64,000 nucleotides of DNA from Microvirga calopogonii (GCF_003347665.1 NZ_QDGA01000002.1:248001-312000); one strand, 5' to 3'. Positions 36,032 through 45,909 are shown, numbered from the stretch's first letter. Notes: generated by a model not told the origin, from the letters alone. Translations and numbers: made by a program.

Positions 36032-38200
36032 ACCGCCCTCTTCCGGCTTGCCCTTGACGAGCGTGAGCATCTGCCGGGCGGCGGCCGGCTCGACATCTCC
36101 TCGGCCCGCCACCTGGACGGTCGGAAATGCGAACTCGATGCCATTCTCGTCGAAAGCCTTCTTGAGCATCCCAAAGGCCTTGCGCCGGATCACGAACTGC
36201 TCGCCCGGACGGGTCATCATCTTCATGCGCAGCTGGATGGCGAAGTCGCCGAACTGCTCCACGCCCTGCATCTTCAACGGCTCGATGATGTTGGGGGCGC
36301 ATTCCGGATCCGCCGCCAGTTCCTTGCCCACCTGCTTGATGATCTTCTTCGCCTTGTCGAGGTCGGTATCGTAGGTGACACTGATGGTCATCTTGTCGAT
36401 GACCCAGTCGCGGCTCATGTTCTCCACCGCCCCGAGCTGACCGTAAGGGACCGTGAAGATAGGCCCGCGATGGTGCCGCAGCTTCACGGAGCGGAATCCC
36501 AGCTTCTCCACGGTGCCCTTGTAGGAGCCGCTCTGGATGTACTCGCCGACCCGGAAAGCGTCGTCGAGCAGGTAGAAGATGCCGCTGATGATGTCTTTCA
36601 CCAGGGTCTGCGACCCGAACCCCACGGCAACGCCGAAGATGCCTGCGCCCGCGACGAGCGGACCGATCTCCACCCCCAGCGCCGAGAGCGCCATGAGCAC
36701 GGCAACGGTCGCCAGAACGATGAACGCGGCCATTCGGAGCATCGGCAGAAGCGTTCGAACCCGTGCCTGGCGCAAGGCTTCTTCGCTCCCAGGAGCTGCC
36801 CCGTTCTGCAGGCGCGCCAGCTTGCGGTCGATCTGCGTCTTCACGACCTGCCAGAGGAGGTCGGCCACCAGCAGGATCACGATGCTGCTGAGCGCCCCCC
36901 GGATGAGACGCGTGACGACGGTGTCGCGGCTGGTCATCTCGCCCGGATCGATCCCCCATGCCCATGTGAGGAACAACGCCGCCCCGACGATCAGAAGGAC
37001 CCGTATGCCCCGATCGAGATAGACGGCCCAGAGTTCGTGGCTGTGGACGGTCTCAGGACCTTCCGGTGACCGCAGCAGGTGGCGGGCGGCGTCTCTGGTG
37101 ATCTTTATCGCCTGTGTCAGGAGGGCGGCCACCGCCAACAGCCAGAACAGACCCATCAGGCCGGCGACCCATAATCCCCACAGCAGAACGAGGTAGAGCG
37201 ACAGCAACCACGTCCCGATCGTGTGATGCCGTGCTGGGTGCCTCGATGCCTCCGGCACGACCACAGGAGGAGACGGCCATCGCCAGACGGCCTCGACCGC
37301 CAGGACCAGAAGACCGATTCCCAAGGCATACGCGACCACCCTGCGGCCGTCGGGCGAGAACCCGAGTGTGCTCACCGATTCCACAGTGGCCCAGCCGAAC
37401 GCGAACCAGCCGACGAACAGCACGATGCGGCGGTGCCAGAAGCGGGCCGCCTCGTCGGTCATGGGAACGACCCGAAGGACTTCGGGATCGTAAGGGCCGA
37501 TCGCCCGGGGCGAGAGCAGCACCCGGCTGATCAGCAAGGCAATCCGCAGCAGGAGTGCCGCGACAAGATAGGCGAGCACGATGCGCCTGAGCAGGGGCGG
37601 CCAGTCGAAGACAAGGAACGCCCCGATGCTCCCCAACCCGAAGATCGCCACATGAGCCAGACCGAACCCCAGACGCCAGCCGATCATCCTCAGCCGGTCG
37701 TTGGCCGTTCGCACCGGCTGTGAAACGATCCGCTCGCCGGCCGATGCCGTGATCCTTCTGAAGATCCATTCGGCCCCGGCACCGAGGATCAGGAAGCCGA
37801 GGACGAGGAGGACGACGTCGACGGCGGACCGGCTCTGAAGCTCCTGCGACAGCAGATCCGCCGCCTGCCTGGCCTCGTGGGGAAGACGGGGCACCGCCGC
37901 CGCCAGGGAGGCGAGATGCGTCCGCAGCGCCTCGACGCGCCTCGCCATCAGCTCTGAATTCATGTCCTGCGGCTGTTGTGCCGCCTCCGCGGCCGGGGGC
38001 GGCGGCGGTCGTGCCTGCCGGTCGATCCACGCCCGTGTGGTTGGGTCTTCCAGAAGTCGTAGAAGTTCCTGAACCTGCGGTGGCGCAGGCGGGGCTGGAT
38101 CGGCCTGGGCCCGGGCCGGGCCAAGGCCCGCCTGAACGAGGATCAGAACCGTCAAGCCCCATAGAGCAGCGAGCAGGGTCCGGGGTGGTCTCGCGCTCAT
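36029..38200 (-). CDS. MscS-family mechanosensitive channel with long N-terminal membrane domain
   Basis: 723 residues. Signal-like N-terminus (to about residue 31, ARA-QA), a Pro-rich stretch, then about ten membrane helices and the MscS core near 490-560 (pore helix with GPLVAGAGIFGVAVGFGSQTLVKDIISG), beta domain (DDAFRVGEYIQSG) and C-terminal alpha/beta vestibule. It is longer than E. coli MscS (286 aa), like YnaI/YbdG-type channels. Opens under membrane tension to release solutes. Stop codon lies in a family C repeat. Confidence 0.93.
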   Translation of the reverse strand: MSARPPRTLLAALWGLTVLILVQAGLGPARAQADPAPPAPPQVQELLRLLEDPTTRAWIDRQARPPPPPAAEAAQQPQDMNSELMARRVEALRTHLASLAAAVPRLPHEARQAADLLSQELQSRSAVDVVLLVLGFLILGAGAEWIFRRITASAGERIVSQPVRTANDRLRMIGWRLGFGLAHVAIFGLGSIGAFLVFDWPPLLRRIVLAYLVAALLLRIALLISRVLLSPRAIGPYDPEVLRVVPMTDEAARFWHRRIVLFVGWFAFGWATVESVSTLGFSPDGRRVVAYALGIGLLVLAVEAVWRWPSPPVVVPEASRHPARHHTIGTWLLSLYLVLLWGLWVAGLMGLFWLLAVAALLTQAIKITRDAARHLLRSPEGPETVHSHELWAVYLDRGIRVLLIVGAALFLTWAWGIDPGEMTSRDTVVTRLIRGALSSIVILLVADLLWQVVKTQIDRKLARLQNGAAPGSEEALRQARVRTLLPMLRMAAFIVLATVAVLMALSALGVEIGPLVAGAGIFGVAVGFGSQTLVKDIISGIFYLLDDAFRVGEYIQSGSYKGTVEKLGFRSVKLRHHRGPIFTVPYGQLGAVENMSRDWVIDKMTISVTYDTDLDKAKKIIKQVGKELAADPECAPNIIEPLKMQGVEQFGDFAIQLRMKMMTRPGEQFVIRRKAFGMLKKAFDENGIEFAFPTVQVAGRGDVEPAAARQMLTLVKGKPEEGG

Positions 38201-38222
38201 GGTCCGCTCCGATCAGAACTGG

Positions 38223-38522
38223 TTACGGGCACCGGTAGACGATCTGGCCGTAGGCGTTCACGACCTGCTGGCAGCCGGGAGCGGCGTAATAGTAGGTCCC
38301 TGCCGCCGCCGCGCCGGCCGCCGCCCCGTAGGCAACGGATCTGCGGGTGGTCCGGCGAGCCACGCCGGCATAGCTCATCGGCGTCGCCGGGCGTCCGATC
38401 CTGGCTTCAGCCTGGCTGATGAACGAGCCTGATGAAACGGATGCATCGCCGCTCCAGAGCAGGCCTGCTCCACCGGCCGCAAGGGCGAGCGCCGCAAGGC
38501 TCACTTGCTTGAGGATGCTCAT
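38223..38522 (-). CDS. Small exported Ala/Gly-rich protein
   Basis: 99 residues with an N-terminal hydrophobic segment (about 7-25), a basic region ARRTTRRSVAYG, an Ala/Gly-rich helix AAAGAAAAGTYYY and a C-terminal pair of Cys in PGCQQVVNAYGQIVYRCP. The ending CQQVVNAYGQIVYRCP-like motif recurs in small rhizobial exported proteins of unknown role. Its ATG overlaps the stop of the DUF2092 gene, so they are co-expressed. Confidence 0.75.
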   Translation of the reverse strand: MSILKQVSLAALALAAGGAGLLWSGDASVSSGSFISQAEARIGRPATPMSYAGVARRTTRRSVAYGAAAGAAAAGTYYYAAPGCQQVVNAYGQIVYRCP

Positions 38523-39331
38523 TTCGTACCTCCGGGAACGACGCCGGCCGGGATTTCATCGATGTCCTTGAGGACGGTAATGGCAACTCCGCTGGAACCT
38601 TCCGGCGGCTTGAACGCGAATGCATCCGGGGCGGGAGTGACGCCGGTCTTCCAGTCCCTGAGCCGCAGCGTGTACTGCGGTGCGGCCCCGACCGCCTTGC
38701 TGGTGATGACGTATTTGCGCGGCACCGGCTTGTCGCCGACCTCGACCCAGATCTGCCAGTCGGTGTCGAGATTGCGGAAGGCGAGATGCTCGCACTCGAC
38801 CCCCTCGACGACGCCACGGCCGATGTGCTTGGCCTCCAACACCCCCGCCATCAGCTCGTCGTAGGGCTTCGCCAGCAGGAGATCGGCGCCCGGAAGTTCG
38901 AGCGACGCCTCGCTGCGGAGCCTGTCGACGGCCTCGTCGAAGGAGGTGGATCCGGCCACCTGGGCGAACCGGTTGCCGCCGCGATCATAGATTGTCACGT
39001 TGGTGCCGTCCGAGATGAGCTCGACATCGGCATAACCGCCGGTGCGGCTGATGCGGAACCTGTTCGGCCGGCTCAGGGCAACGTCGCCCGAGGCGCTGAA
39101 CTGGATCTTCTCGACCGCCGGGGTCACCACCTCGATATCCGCATCGTACTTCAGGGACAGGTTCTCCTGTCGACTGACGTAATCCGCCATGGCCTTGAGA
39201 ATGCCCTGGGCGTCACCGTCCTCCGCCCACGCGGCCGGAGCAGGAGCCCCTGCAAGGGCCATGGCGGTGAGAAGGCTCAATGCGGACTTTCTGAGCGCGG
39301 CGTCCGAACAAGAGAACATCCTTCGCATCAT
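38519..39331 (-). CDS. DUF2092 exported protein
   Basis: 270 residues with a signal peptide (about residues 10-36, AWA-ED). The rest is a DUF2092 domain, a LolA/LppX-like half-barrel: GDVALSRPNRFRISRTGGYADVELISDGTNVTIYDRGGNRFAQV ... VEGVECEHLAFRNLDTDWQIWVE. These predicted periplasmic proteins are often paired with the small CP-ending protein encoded downstream. GGAGGAG precedes the ATG. Confidence 0.88.
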   Translation of the reverse strand: MMRRMFSCSDAALRKSALSLLTAMALAGAPAPAAWAEDGDAQGILKAMADYVSRQENLSLKYDADIEVVTPAVEKIQFSASGDVALSRPNRFRISRTGGYADVELISDGTNVTIYDRGGNRFAQVAGSTSFDEAVDRLRSEASLELPGADLLLAKPYDELMAGVLEAKHIGRGVVEGVECEHLAFRNLDTDWQIWVEVGDKPVPRKYVITSKAVGAAPQYTLRLRDWKTGVTPAPDAFAFKPPEGSSGVAITVLKDIDEIPAGVVPGGTK

Positions 39332-39412
39332 GGTATGCTCCTCCCTGGCCTTGCCGCAATGAAGCAGCAGGATCACCCATGCTCGCTCCATGAGATCAGC
39401 AGCCCGCGTGGA

Positions 39413-40585
39413 TCACTGTAGGCTCCCGGGCGCTCCATGCTTGACCCGTGAGGACAATCCGTTGACAGTTTGGGCCGCAGGGTCGACGCGGCCGTCGGCC
39501 CGCCAGGCCTTGGGCGTCCGGCCCGACCAGCGCCGGAAGGCCCGGGTGAAGGCGCTGGCTTCCGAATAGCCCAGCGCCGCCGCGATCTGCCCGAGGGGCA
39601 CCTCGGTGTCCTGCAGCAATTGCCGGGCGATCTCGAACCGGATCTCGTTGGCGATCGCCCGATAACCCATGCCGCTGTCCTTCAATCTGCGGCTCAGCGT
39701 CCGACGATGCATGGCCAGCGTCTCGGCGATGTCCTCGGCCGAGCAGCGGGCGCTCGTCAGCCGCGTCCGCAGCAGCCGCCGGATATCGTCCGAAAACTCG
39801 CGGCCCTGGGCGAGCTTCATCTGCCGGATTCGCTCCTCCAGCACCTCCCGCACCATCGGATCGGCGCCGTCGATCCGATGGTCAAGATCATGCGCCGGGA
39901 AAACCAGGGTGGCGCTCTCCTGATTGAACCGGACAGGGGACCGGAAATGGCGCCGGTACGGTTCCTGGTCCGCAGGGGCGGCACGGGGCAGCAGCACCTC
40001 GGCCGGGTTCCAGTCCGCTCCGCGCAAGGTGCGCAAGGCGTTGACCGCCACAGCAAGGGATCCGTCCGAGATCTGATCCGCGCTCTCGGCCTCGGGCTGG
40101 TAGATCGAGAAGGTGAGCAGTGCCATGCCGTCGCTGACCGTGAGCGAGGGCACGGCGCCCCGGTTCTGGATGCACAGGTTCGACACGAGCGCCCGCAAGG
40201 CATCCCCGACGGTCTCGGAATGCTGCATCAGGCGGCCGACCAGTCCCAATGACAGGATCGTGGCGTGCCGGCCGGCCAGAAACCCGAAATGCGGGCAATG
40301 AGTACGAGCGACGCTTAAGGTGAGAAGCCGGCCCAGAGCCGCGTGAGGAATGATGTTCGCACCGTCGTCAAAGAGGGCCGGATCGAGTCCCGCTTCACGG
40401 ATGACGGGAGCCGGATCGATGCCGAAACCGCGCAGGGTCGGGGCGATTTCCTTAGCAACACCCAGATGAATGTAGCCGGGCGGAAGCATGCGACCCAATC
40501 CCGCCGGAACCGTGGACGAGAGCGATATGGGCCGTTCCTGACCGTTGCTCTTACCCTTGAGCGCAGGCCCGATGTTGTTGGTCAT
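39413..40585 (-). CDS. AraC-family transcriptional regulator (OruR/ArgR-like architecture)
   Basis: 390 residues. N-terminal arabinose-binding-type domain (about 40-230: GIDPAPVIREAGLDPALFDDGANIIPHAALGRLLTLSVARTHCPHFGFLAG) and C-terminal AraC HTH (about 265-365: AEDIAETLAMHRRTLSRRL ... LGYSEASAFTRAFRRWSGRTPKAWRA). Start chosen at MTNNIGPAL after GAGAAGG. Its HTH is very similar to the truncated regulator 4 kb away. It is divergent from the LLM-class oxidoreductase gene, a plausible target. Confidence 0.9.
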   Translation of the reverse strand: MTNNIGPALKGKSNGQERPISLSSTVPAGLGRMLPPGYIHLGVAKEIAPTLRGFGIDPAPVIREAGLDPALFDDGANIIPHAALGRLLTLSVARTHCPHFGFLAGRHATILSLGLVGRLMQHSETVGDALRALVSNLCIQNRGAVPSLTVSDGMALLTFSIYQPEAESADQISDGSLAVAVNALRTLRGADWNPAEVLLPRAAPADQEPYRRHFRSPVRFNQESATLVFPAHDLDHRIDGADPMVREVLEERIRQMKLAQGREFSDDIRRLLRTRLTSARCSAEDIAETLAMHRRTLSRRLKDSGMGYRAIANEIRFEIARQLLQDTEVPLGQIAAALGYSEASAFTRAFRRWSGRTPKAWRADGRVDPAAQTVNGLSSRVKHGAPGSLQ

Positions 40586-40885
40586 CGCAATGGCCTTCTC
40601 GCAGAGTTCTGATACGTGCCTCAGGACCGCACAGTCGATCCTTCCAAACACCGACGCTTTGACCAAGATCAATTTAACATAAACTAGCCGGTGATTGCGG
40701 CTCAATCGCGGACGTGACTTGTCCCATGCGGGCCGATGCTCCGCTCCTTGGAGCGCATTCGCGTCAAGATTGATCTGCCATGGGAAGTCCCATAGGAGTG
40801 TTTCTCATAGGAGGGCTTCGGCACGAACGGCCGCCTGCCTTTTCCCTTGCCGAACCGACACACGGCATTTGCATAGGACCGCCTC

Positions 40886-41902
40886 ATGAAGAAGATCGGC
40901 TTTCTCTCGTTCGGGCATTGGTCACCCTCGCCGCAGTCGCAGACGCGCTCGGCCCGCGACACCCTTCTCCAATCCATCGACCTTGCCGTCGCGGCCGAGG
41001 AGCTCGGCGCGGACGGCGCCTATTTCCGCGTCCATCATTTCGCGCGCCAGCTCGCCTCGCCCTTCCCGCTGCTCGCGGCGGTCGGCGCGAGGACGAGCCG
41101 CATCGAGATCGGCACCGCCGTCATCGACATGCGCTACGAGAACCCGCTCTACATGGCCGAGGACGCGGGCTCGGCCGACCTGATCAGCGGCGGGCGTCTC
41201 CAGCTCGGCATCAGCCGCGGCTCGCCCGAACAGGTGATCGATGGCTGGCGCTACTTCGGCTATAGGCCCGAAGAAGGCCAAAGCGATGCCGACATGGCCC
41301 GCCAGCATACGGAAGTGCTTCTGAACGTCCTCAAGGGCGAGGGCTTCGCCGAGCCGAATCCGCGCCCGATGTTCCCCAACCCGCCCGGCCTGCTGCGCCT
41401 CGAGCCGCATTCGGAAGGCCTGCGAGAGCGCATCTGGTGGGGATCCGCGTCCAACGGAACGGCGGTATGGGCCGCACAGCAGGGCATGAACCTCCAGAGC
41501 TCGACCCTGAAGGAGGACGAAACGGGCGAACCCTTCCACGTCCAGCAGGCCAAGCAGATCCGCCGCTACCGGGAAGCCTGGAAGGAGGCGGGACATGCCC
41601 GCGAGCCCCGCGTCTCGGTCTCGCGGTCGATCTTCGCGCTCGTGAACGACCTCGACCGCGCCTATTTCGGGCACGGCAAGGACGGCGACCAGATCGGCCT
41701 CATCGATAACATGCGGGCGATCTTCGGCCGCTCCTACGCGGCGGAGCCGGACAGGCTCGTCGAGGAACTCAAGGCTGACGAGGCGATTGCCGAGGCCGAT
41801 ACGCTGCTCCTGACCGTGCCGAACCAGCTCGGCGTCGCGTACAACGCCCATGTCATCGAGGCCATCCTGAAACACGTGGCCCCGGCCCTGGGCTGGCGTT
41901 GA
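40886..41902 (+). CDS. LLM-class flavin-dependent oxidoreductase (luciferase-like)
   Basis: 338 residues, single TIM-barrel. Seen: MKKIGFLSFGHWSP, GADGAYFRVHHFARQLASPFPLLAAVGARTSRIEIGTAV, LISGGRLQLGISRGSP and the C-terminal LLLTVPNQLGVAYNAHVIEAI. It would use FMNH2 (or F420) with an unknown organic substrate; no reductase partner is adjacent. Divergent from the AraC regulator. Confidence 0.9.
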   Translation: MKKIGFLSFGHWSPSPQSQTRSARDTLLQSIDLAVAAEELGADGAYFRVHHFARQLASPFPLLAAVGARTSRIEIGTAVIDMRYENPLYMAEDAGSADLISGGRLQLGISRGSPEQVIDGWRYFGYRPEEGQSDADMARQHTEVLLNVLKGEGFAEPNPRPMFPNPPGLLRLEPHSEGLRERIWWGSASNGTAVWAAQQGMNLQSSTLKEDETGEPFHVQQAKQIRRYREAWKEAGHAREPRVSVSRSIFALVNDLDRAYFGHGKDGDQIGLIDNMRAIFGRSYAAEPDRLVEELKADEAIAEADTLLLTVPNQLGVAYNAHVIEAILKHVAPALGWR

Positions 41903-41941
41903 GGATCGGGCTCGAAGGCAAAGTCTCCTGTCGGGCCGGCA

Positions 41942-42014
41942 CGATGCTCCAAGTGTTTAGTTTATGGCATCTTTTCACGCAAAACCCGTTCCCACTTTTG
42001 CGTTCGATGCTTCA
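41942..42014. repeat. Family C intergenic repeat
   Basis: CACGATGCTCCAAG...GCATCTTTTCACGCAAAACC...CCCACTTTTGCGTTCGATGCTTCA. The final TCA is the TGA stop of the MerR gene on the minus strand. Confidence 0.8.
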
Positions 42015-42428
42015 ATGCCGCTCGTGCCGGCACTGCCCGTGGTCGGCAAGCACCTCGATGATGCGGCATTCGGAGATCCTCCGGTGGTCGCATGCGACCA
42101 TGGCCTCGAGCTCATCGCGCAGGGCCGTGAGGCGGGCGATCTTGTCGTTGACCTCGTCGAGATGAGCCTTGGTGATCTCGTGCACCTCGCCGCAGGCGCG
42201 GTCGGGTGCGCTCGTGAGATCAAGAAACTGTCGGATGGCCTCAACCTCGAACCCGAGCTCGCGGGCATGGCGGATGAAGTTGAGCCTGCGGACATCGCCC
42301 GTGCCATAGCGCCGCTGCTGGCCTTCCGTCCGGCTCGGCTCGGCCAGCAGGCCGATCTGCTCGTAATATCGGATGGTTGGCACCTTCACCCGAGTCTGCC
42401 GCGACAGCTCGCCGATCGTCAGGGACAT
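42012..42428 (-). CDS. MerR-family metal-responsive regulator (ZntR/CadR-like)
   Basis: 138 residues. N-terminal winged helix (MSLTIGELSRQTRVKVPTIRYYEQIGLL), dimer helix, and a C-terminal metal site rich in Cys and His: C79, H83, C113, H115, C121, and the tail HGQCRHERH. This pattern fits zinc, cadmium or lead sensing. It is divergent from the efflux ATPase, and the shared spacer holds a classic MerR operator. Confidence 0.93.
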   Translation of the reverse strand: MSLTIGELSRQTRVKVPTIRYYEQIGLLAEPSRTEGQQRRYGTGDVRRLNFIRHARELGFEVEAIRQFLDLTSAPDRACGEVHEITKAHLDEVNDKIARLTALRDELEAMVACDHRRISECRIIEVLADHGQCRHERH

Positions 42429-42440
42429 GAAAGAAACCTC

Positions 42441-42471
42441 TTGAACCTCTAGCCGCTAGAGGATGTAGGCT
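42441..42471 (+). promoter_or_regulatory. MerR-type promoter/operator of the efflux ATPase
   Basis: -35 TTGAAC and -10-like TAGGCT separated by 19 bp, the overlong spacer typical of MerR-activated promoters. The spacer contains the perfect dyad CCTCTAG-CCG-CTAGAGG (42446-42462). The regulator should bend this DNA when metal is bound. Confidence 0.85.
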
Positions 42472-42500
42472 CCGCCCGAATCGAAGTGAAGAGGTTTGTC

Positions 42501-44816
42501 ATGCCTGAGGCATCCAATCTGCCCGGCGGCCATGGGGGCGAAGCCGGGTCCGCGCCGACGGGGCAGCGCACCCGCTACCGCGTCTCGGGCATGGATTGCG
42601 CCTCCTGCGCGGCCAAGATCGACACGGCCCTGCGGCGCAACCCCGGCGTGGCCGATGTGAACGTGTCGGTTCCGGCCGGAACCGTGATCGTTGCCCATGA
42701 CGATACGGTCGTCCCGGCCGCTCTTGCAAAGCAGATCACGACGCTGGGCTACAGGGTCACCGGGCAAGGTCCTGCGGACGCCAAGGCCTCTGCGAAGGCC
42801 GACCATGGCCATGGACACGTGCATGGTCCCGGCTGCGATCACGGTCATGAGGGCCACGATCACCATCATGATCATGGTCACAAGCACGGTCACGATCACG
42901 AAGCTTCCGCCGGCCTGCACGGTCACCTGCACGATCATGGTCCCAGCGACGGTCCATGGTGGAGGAGCCCGCGCGGCCTGCTGACCCTCGCCTGCGGCCT
43001 GGCGCTCGTGGCCGCCTACCTCGTCGGCCGGCTCCTGCCGCAGACCGGGCATTGGGCCTTCGTCCTTGCCATGGCGGTCGGCCTCGTGCCGATCGCCCGG
43101 CGCGCGCTCGTGGCGGCCCGCTTCGGCACTCCGTTCTCCATCGAGATGCTCATGACCATCGCGGCCGTCGGCGCGGTGATCATCGGAGCCACCGAGGAGG
43201 CGGCCATGGTGGTGTTCCTGTTCCTGGTCGGCGAGCTGCTGGAAGGAGTCGCCGCGGGCCGGGCCCGGGCCAGCATCCAGAACCTGACCAAGCTGGTGCC
43301 CAAGACGGCCTTGATCGAACGCAACGGCACGACCGAAGAGATCCCGGCCGAAAGTCTGACGGTCGGCTCCGTCATCCTCGTCCGCCCAGGCGACCGGGTG
43401 CCCGCCGATGGCGAGATCGTGTCTGGCGAAAGCGCCGTCGACGAGGCGCCGGTCACCGGCGAGAGCGTGCCCAAACGCAAGGGCGAGGGCGAGACTGTCT
43501 TCGCCGGGACGATCAACGGCGACGGCGCCCTGCGCGTGCGCGTGACGGCCACAGCCCAGGACAACACCATCGCGCGTATCGTGCGCCTCGTGGAGGAGGC
43601 GCAGGAGAGCAAGGCCCCGACCGAGCGCTTCATCGACCGCTTCTCGCGCTACTACACGCCTGCCGTCCTCGTGGTCGGCGCGCTCGTCGCCGTCATGCCA
43701 CCGCTGCTCCTTGGCGCCTCCTGGGGCGAGTGGATCTACAAGGGCCTGGCGATCCTGCTGATCGGCTGCCCCTGCGCTCTCGTGATTTCGACGCCCGCAG
43801 CCATCGCGGCCGGCCTTGCGGCCGGCGCCCGCCGCGGCCTGCTCATGAAGGGCGGGGCCGTGCTGGAGACGCTGGGCACGATCACCGTGGCGGCGCTGGA
43901 CAAGACCGGTACCCTGACCGAGGGCAAGCCCAAGGTGACGGACGTAATCCCTATCGGGCGCTCGGAGCGCGAGGTCTTGTCGCTGGCTGCTGCCCTGGAG
44001 ACTGGATCGAGCCATCCGCTCGCCACGGCGATCCTGGCGAAGGCCGCGGAGTCCGGCGTTCCGGTGCCGCCTGCGGCCAATGCGGGTGCCGTCGGCGGCA
44101 AGGGCGTGACGGGCAGCGTCGGGGGCATCGCGCTTTTCCTCGGCTCGCCCAAGGCCGCCGGCGAGCAGGTTGCGCTCACGTCGGCACAGACGGCGCTGAT
44201 CACCGGGCTGAACGACGAGGGCAAGTCCGTCTCGGTGCTGCTCGCGGGCGATCAGGTCGCCGGGGTGATCGCCATGCGCGACGAGCCCCGCCCCGATGCG
44301 AAGGAAGGGCTCGAAGCCCTGAAGCGGGCGGGAGTCGACACCCTCATGGTCACCGGCGACAACCGGCGCACGGCGACGGCCATCGCGGCCGGGCTCGGCA
44401 TCGAGCCCCGGGCGGACCTGCTGCCGCAGGACAAGCAGGCCATCGTCCGGGAGCTACAGGCCAATGGCCATGTGGTGGCCAAGATCGGCGACGGCATCAA
44501 CGATGCACCGGGACTGGCGGCGGCGGATGTGGGCATCGCCATGGGCGGCGGCACGGACGTGGCTCTGGAAACCGCCGATGCGGCGGTGCTGCACGGGCGC
44601 GTGCTCGACATCGCCCGCATGGTGCGCCTGTCGCGGGACACCATGGCCAACATACGCCAGAACATCACCATCGCGCTCGGGCTCAAGGCGGTGTTCCTGG
44701 TGACCACCATCCTGGGCATCACCGGTCTGTGGCCGGCCATTCTCGCCGACACCGGCGCGACGGTGCTGGTCACGGCCAATGCCATGCGCCTGCTCGCCGC
44801 TGGAGGACGGACCTGA
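42501..44816 (+). CDS. Heavy-metal P1B-type ATPase (Zn/Cd/Pb exporter)
   Basis: 771 residues. N-terminal HMA domain with GMDCASC (C33, C36), a long His-rich linker (about residues 102-150, HGHGHVHGPGCDHGHEGH and on) that probably buffers metal, then transmembrane helices with IGCPCALV, phosphorylation motif DKTGTLTEG, SSHPLA, and hinge GDGINDAPGLAAADVG. Exports divalent soft metals to the periplasm. Start ATG follows GAAGAGG; a GTG 15 nt upstream is the alternative. Controlled by the divergent MerR protein. Confidence 0.95.
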   Translation: MPEASNLPGGHGGEAGSAPTGQRTRYRVSGMDCASCAAKIDTALRRNPGVADVNVSVPAGTVIVAHDDTVVPAALAKQITTLGYRVTGQGPADAKASAKADHGHGHVHGPGCDHGHEGHDHHHDHGHKHGHDHEASAGLHGHLHDHGPSDGPWWRSPRGLLTLACGLALVAAYLVGRLLPQTGHWAFVLAMAVGLVPIARRALVAARFGTPFSIEMLMTIAAVGAVIIGATEEAAMVVFLFLVGELLEGVAAGRARASIQNLTKLVPKTALIERNGTTEEIPAESLTVGSVILVRPGDRVPADGEIVSGESAVDEAPVTGESVPKRKGEGETVFAGTINGDGALRVRVTATAQDNTIARIVRLVEEAQESKAPTERFIDRFSRYYTPAVLVVGALVAVMPPLLLGASWGEWIYKGLAILLIGCPCALVISTPAAIAAGLAAGARRGLLMKGGAVLETLGTITVAALDKTGTLTEGKPKVTDVIPIGRSEREVLSLAAALETGSSHPLATAILAKAAESGVPVPPAANAGAVGGKGVTGSVGGIALFLGSPKAAGEQVALTSAQTALITGLNDEGKSVSVLLAGDQVAGVIAMRDEPRPDAKEGLEALKRAGVDTLMVTGDNRRTATAIAAGLGIEPRADLLPQDKQAIVRELQANGHVVAKIGDGINDAPGLAAADVGIAMGGGTDVALETADAAVLHGRVLDIARMVRLSRDTMANIRQNITIALGLKAVFLVTTILGITGLWPAILADTGATVLVTANAMRLLAAGGRT

Positions 44817-44831
44817 CGGAGCCGAACGCGC

Positions 44832-45803
44832 TCACTCGGTTCCGGCTGAAGCCGCCGCTTCGGGGGCCCGGCTGGAGCCGCTGATGAGACGCCCCATGAT
44901 GACGAGGGCCGTGGCGAAATAGACCCCTCCCATGGGGATCCACATGATTAGCCCGGCGAGCCTCTGGTCATCGATGGGCAGCAGGCCCCAAGCGGCGCTG
45001 CGGAGCGCCATCAGCGGGTACCAGACCTGCGGCGAGACGGCGAGGAGCAGGCCGAGAACGGCGGTGTGCAGGAACGTGAAGAAAAGAAGCGCGGCGGCCA
45101 GTCCGGAACCCGGACCCGGAACCCGGTAGGTCTCCAGGATCACGTGCCAGAAGAGCAGGCTCACCGCCAGCAGCACTGCAACCATGAGCACATGGAGGCC
45201 GGCATTCAGCAGGGCACCCTGATAGAGCGCGGGGACATGCCAGAACCAGATATTCGCGCCGTAGAGAACGAAGCCGGCGAGGAGAGAGGCATAGGGCTGC
45301 GATGCCGGCCCGTCCGTCCGCATGGCCTCGATCCACACGCGAAGACGGACCGGCAAGGCTGCGAGCAGAACACGGCCGGGGCAGCTCAAGGCCAGGAGCA
45401 GCGGAGCCCCGGCGACGAGCAGGACGTGCTGGACCATGTGGGCCCAGGCGAGGGTCGCGGCCATCCGGCACAGCGGCGAGACCAGCGCGACCACCAGGCA
45501 CGCGATACCGGCGGCAAACAGGACGCGCTGGGTCAGGGAGGGCCGGGCATTTTCGTCCAGGATGCGCAACCCGCGACCATAGAGCGCTGCGGCTAGGGCC
45601 AGCGGCAGCACGATCACGGGCGAGAGGCTCCAGGATGACCAGACCTGCTCCGGCCTGGTCTCGGGCAGCGTCGCAAGGCACAGGGTCAGCAGTCCCAACG
45701 GGAGTTCGGGTTCAGCAGCCGCTGCGGAGCCCGCCGAGAGGACGACGGCTCCGGCGCCGTAAAGGCCAATTCGCATCGATGCCTTGACCCAGAATCCGGA
45801 CAT
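44832..45803 (-). CDS. CtaG-family membrane protein (caa3-type assembly factor)
   Basis: 323 residues. Signal-like N-terminus and about seven to nine membrane helices with conserved HMVQHVLLV, WHVPALYQGAL and LFWHVI: His-rich, as in the CtaG_Cox2/caa3_CtaG family linked to copper insertion into cytochrome oxidase. GGGAGGGG precedes the ATG. Convergent with the metal ATPase, so a shared metal theme is possible but the family link to copper is from other species. Confidence 0.85.
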   Translation of the reverse strand: MSGFWVKASMRIGLYGAGAVVLSAGSAAAAEPELPLGLLTLCLATLPETRPEQVWSSWSLSPVIVLPLALAAALYGRGLRILDENARPSLTQRVLFAAGIACLVVALVSPLCRMAATLAWAHMVQHVLLVAGAPLLLALSCPGRVLLAALPVRLRVWIEAMRTDGPASQPYASLLAGFVLYGANIWFWHVPALYQGALLNAGLHVLMVAVLLAVSLLFWHVILETYRVPGPGSGLAAALLFFTFLHTAVLGLLLAVSPQVWYPLMALRSAAWGLLPIDDQRLAGLIMWIPMGGVYFATALVIMGRLISGSSRAPEAAASAGTE

Positions 45804-45909
45804 ATGCCCCTCCCGAACAAGCTCCGCAGTGACAACTGCGGTCGGGCGGCTTTGTTCTCTCGGAAGGTCTGCCCCGCGCCGGAGATGGATCGAGGAAAGC
45901 GTGTCGCGC

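Noticed and set aside
42456-44015. 519-codon open frame opposite the metal ATPase
   Set aside because: Shadow of the ATPase reading frame; no start signal or domain.
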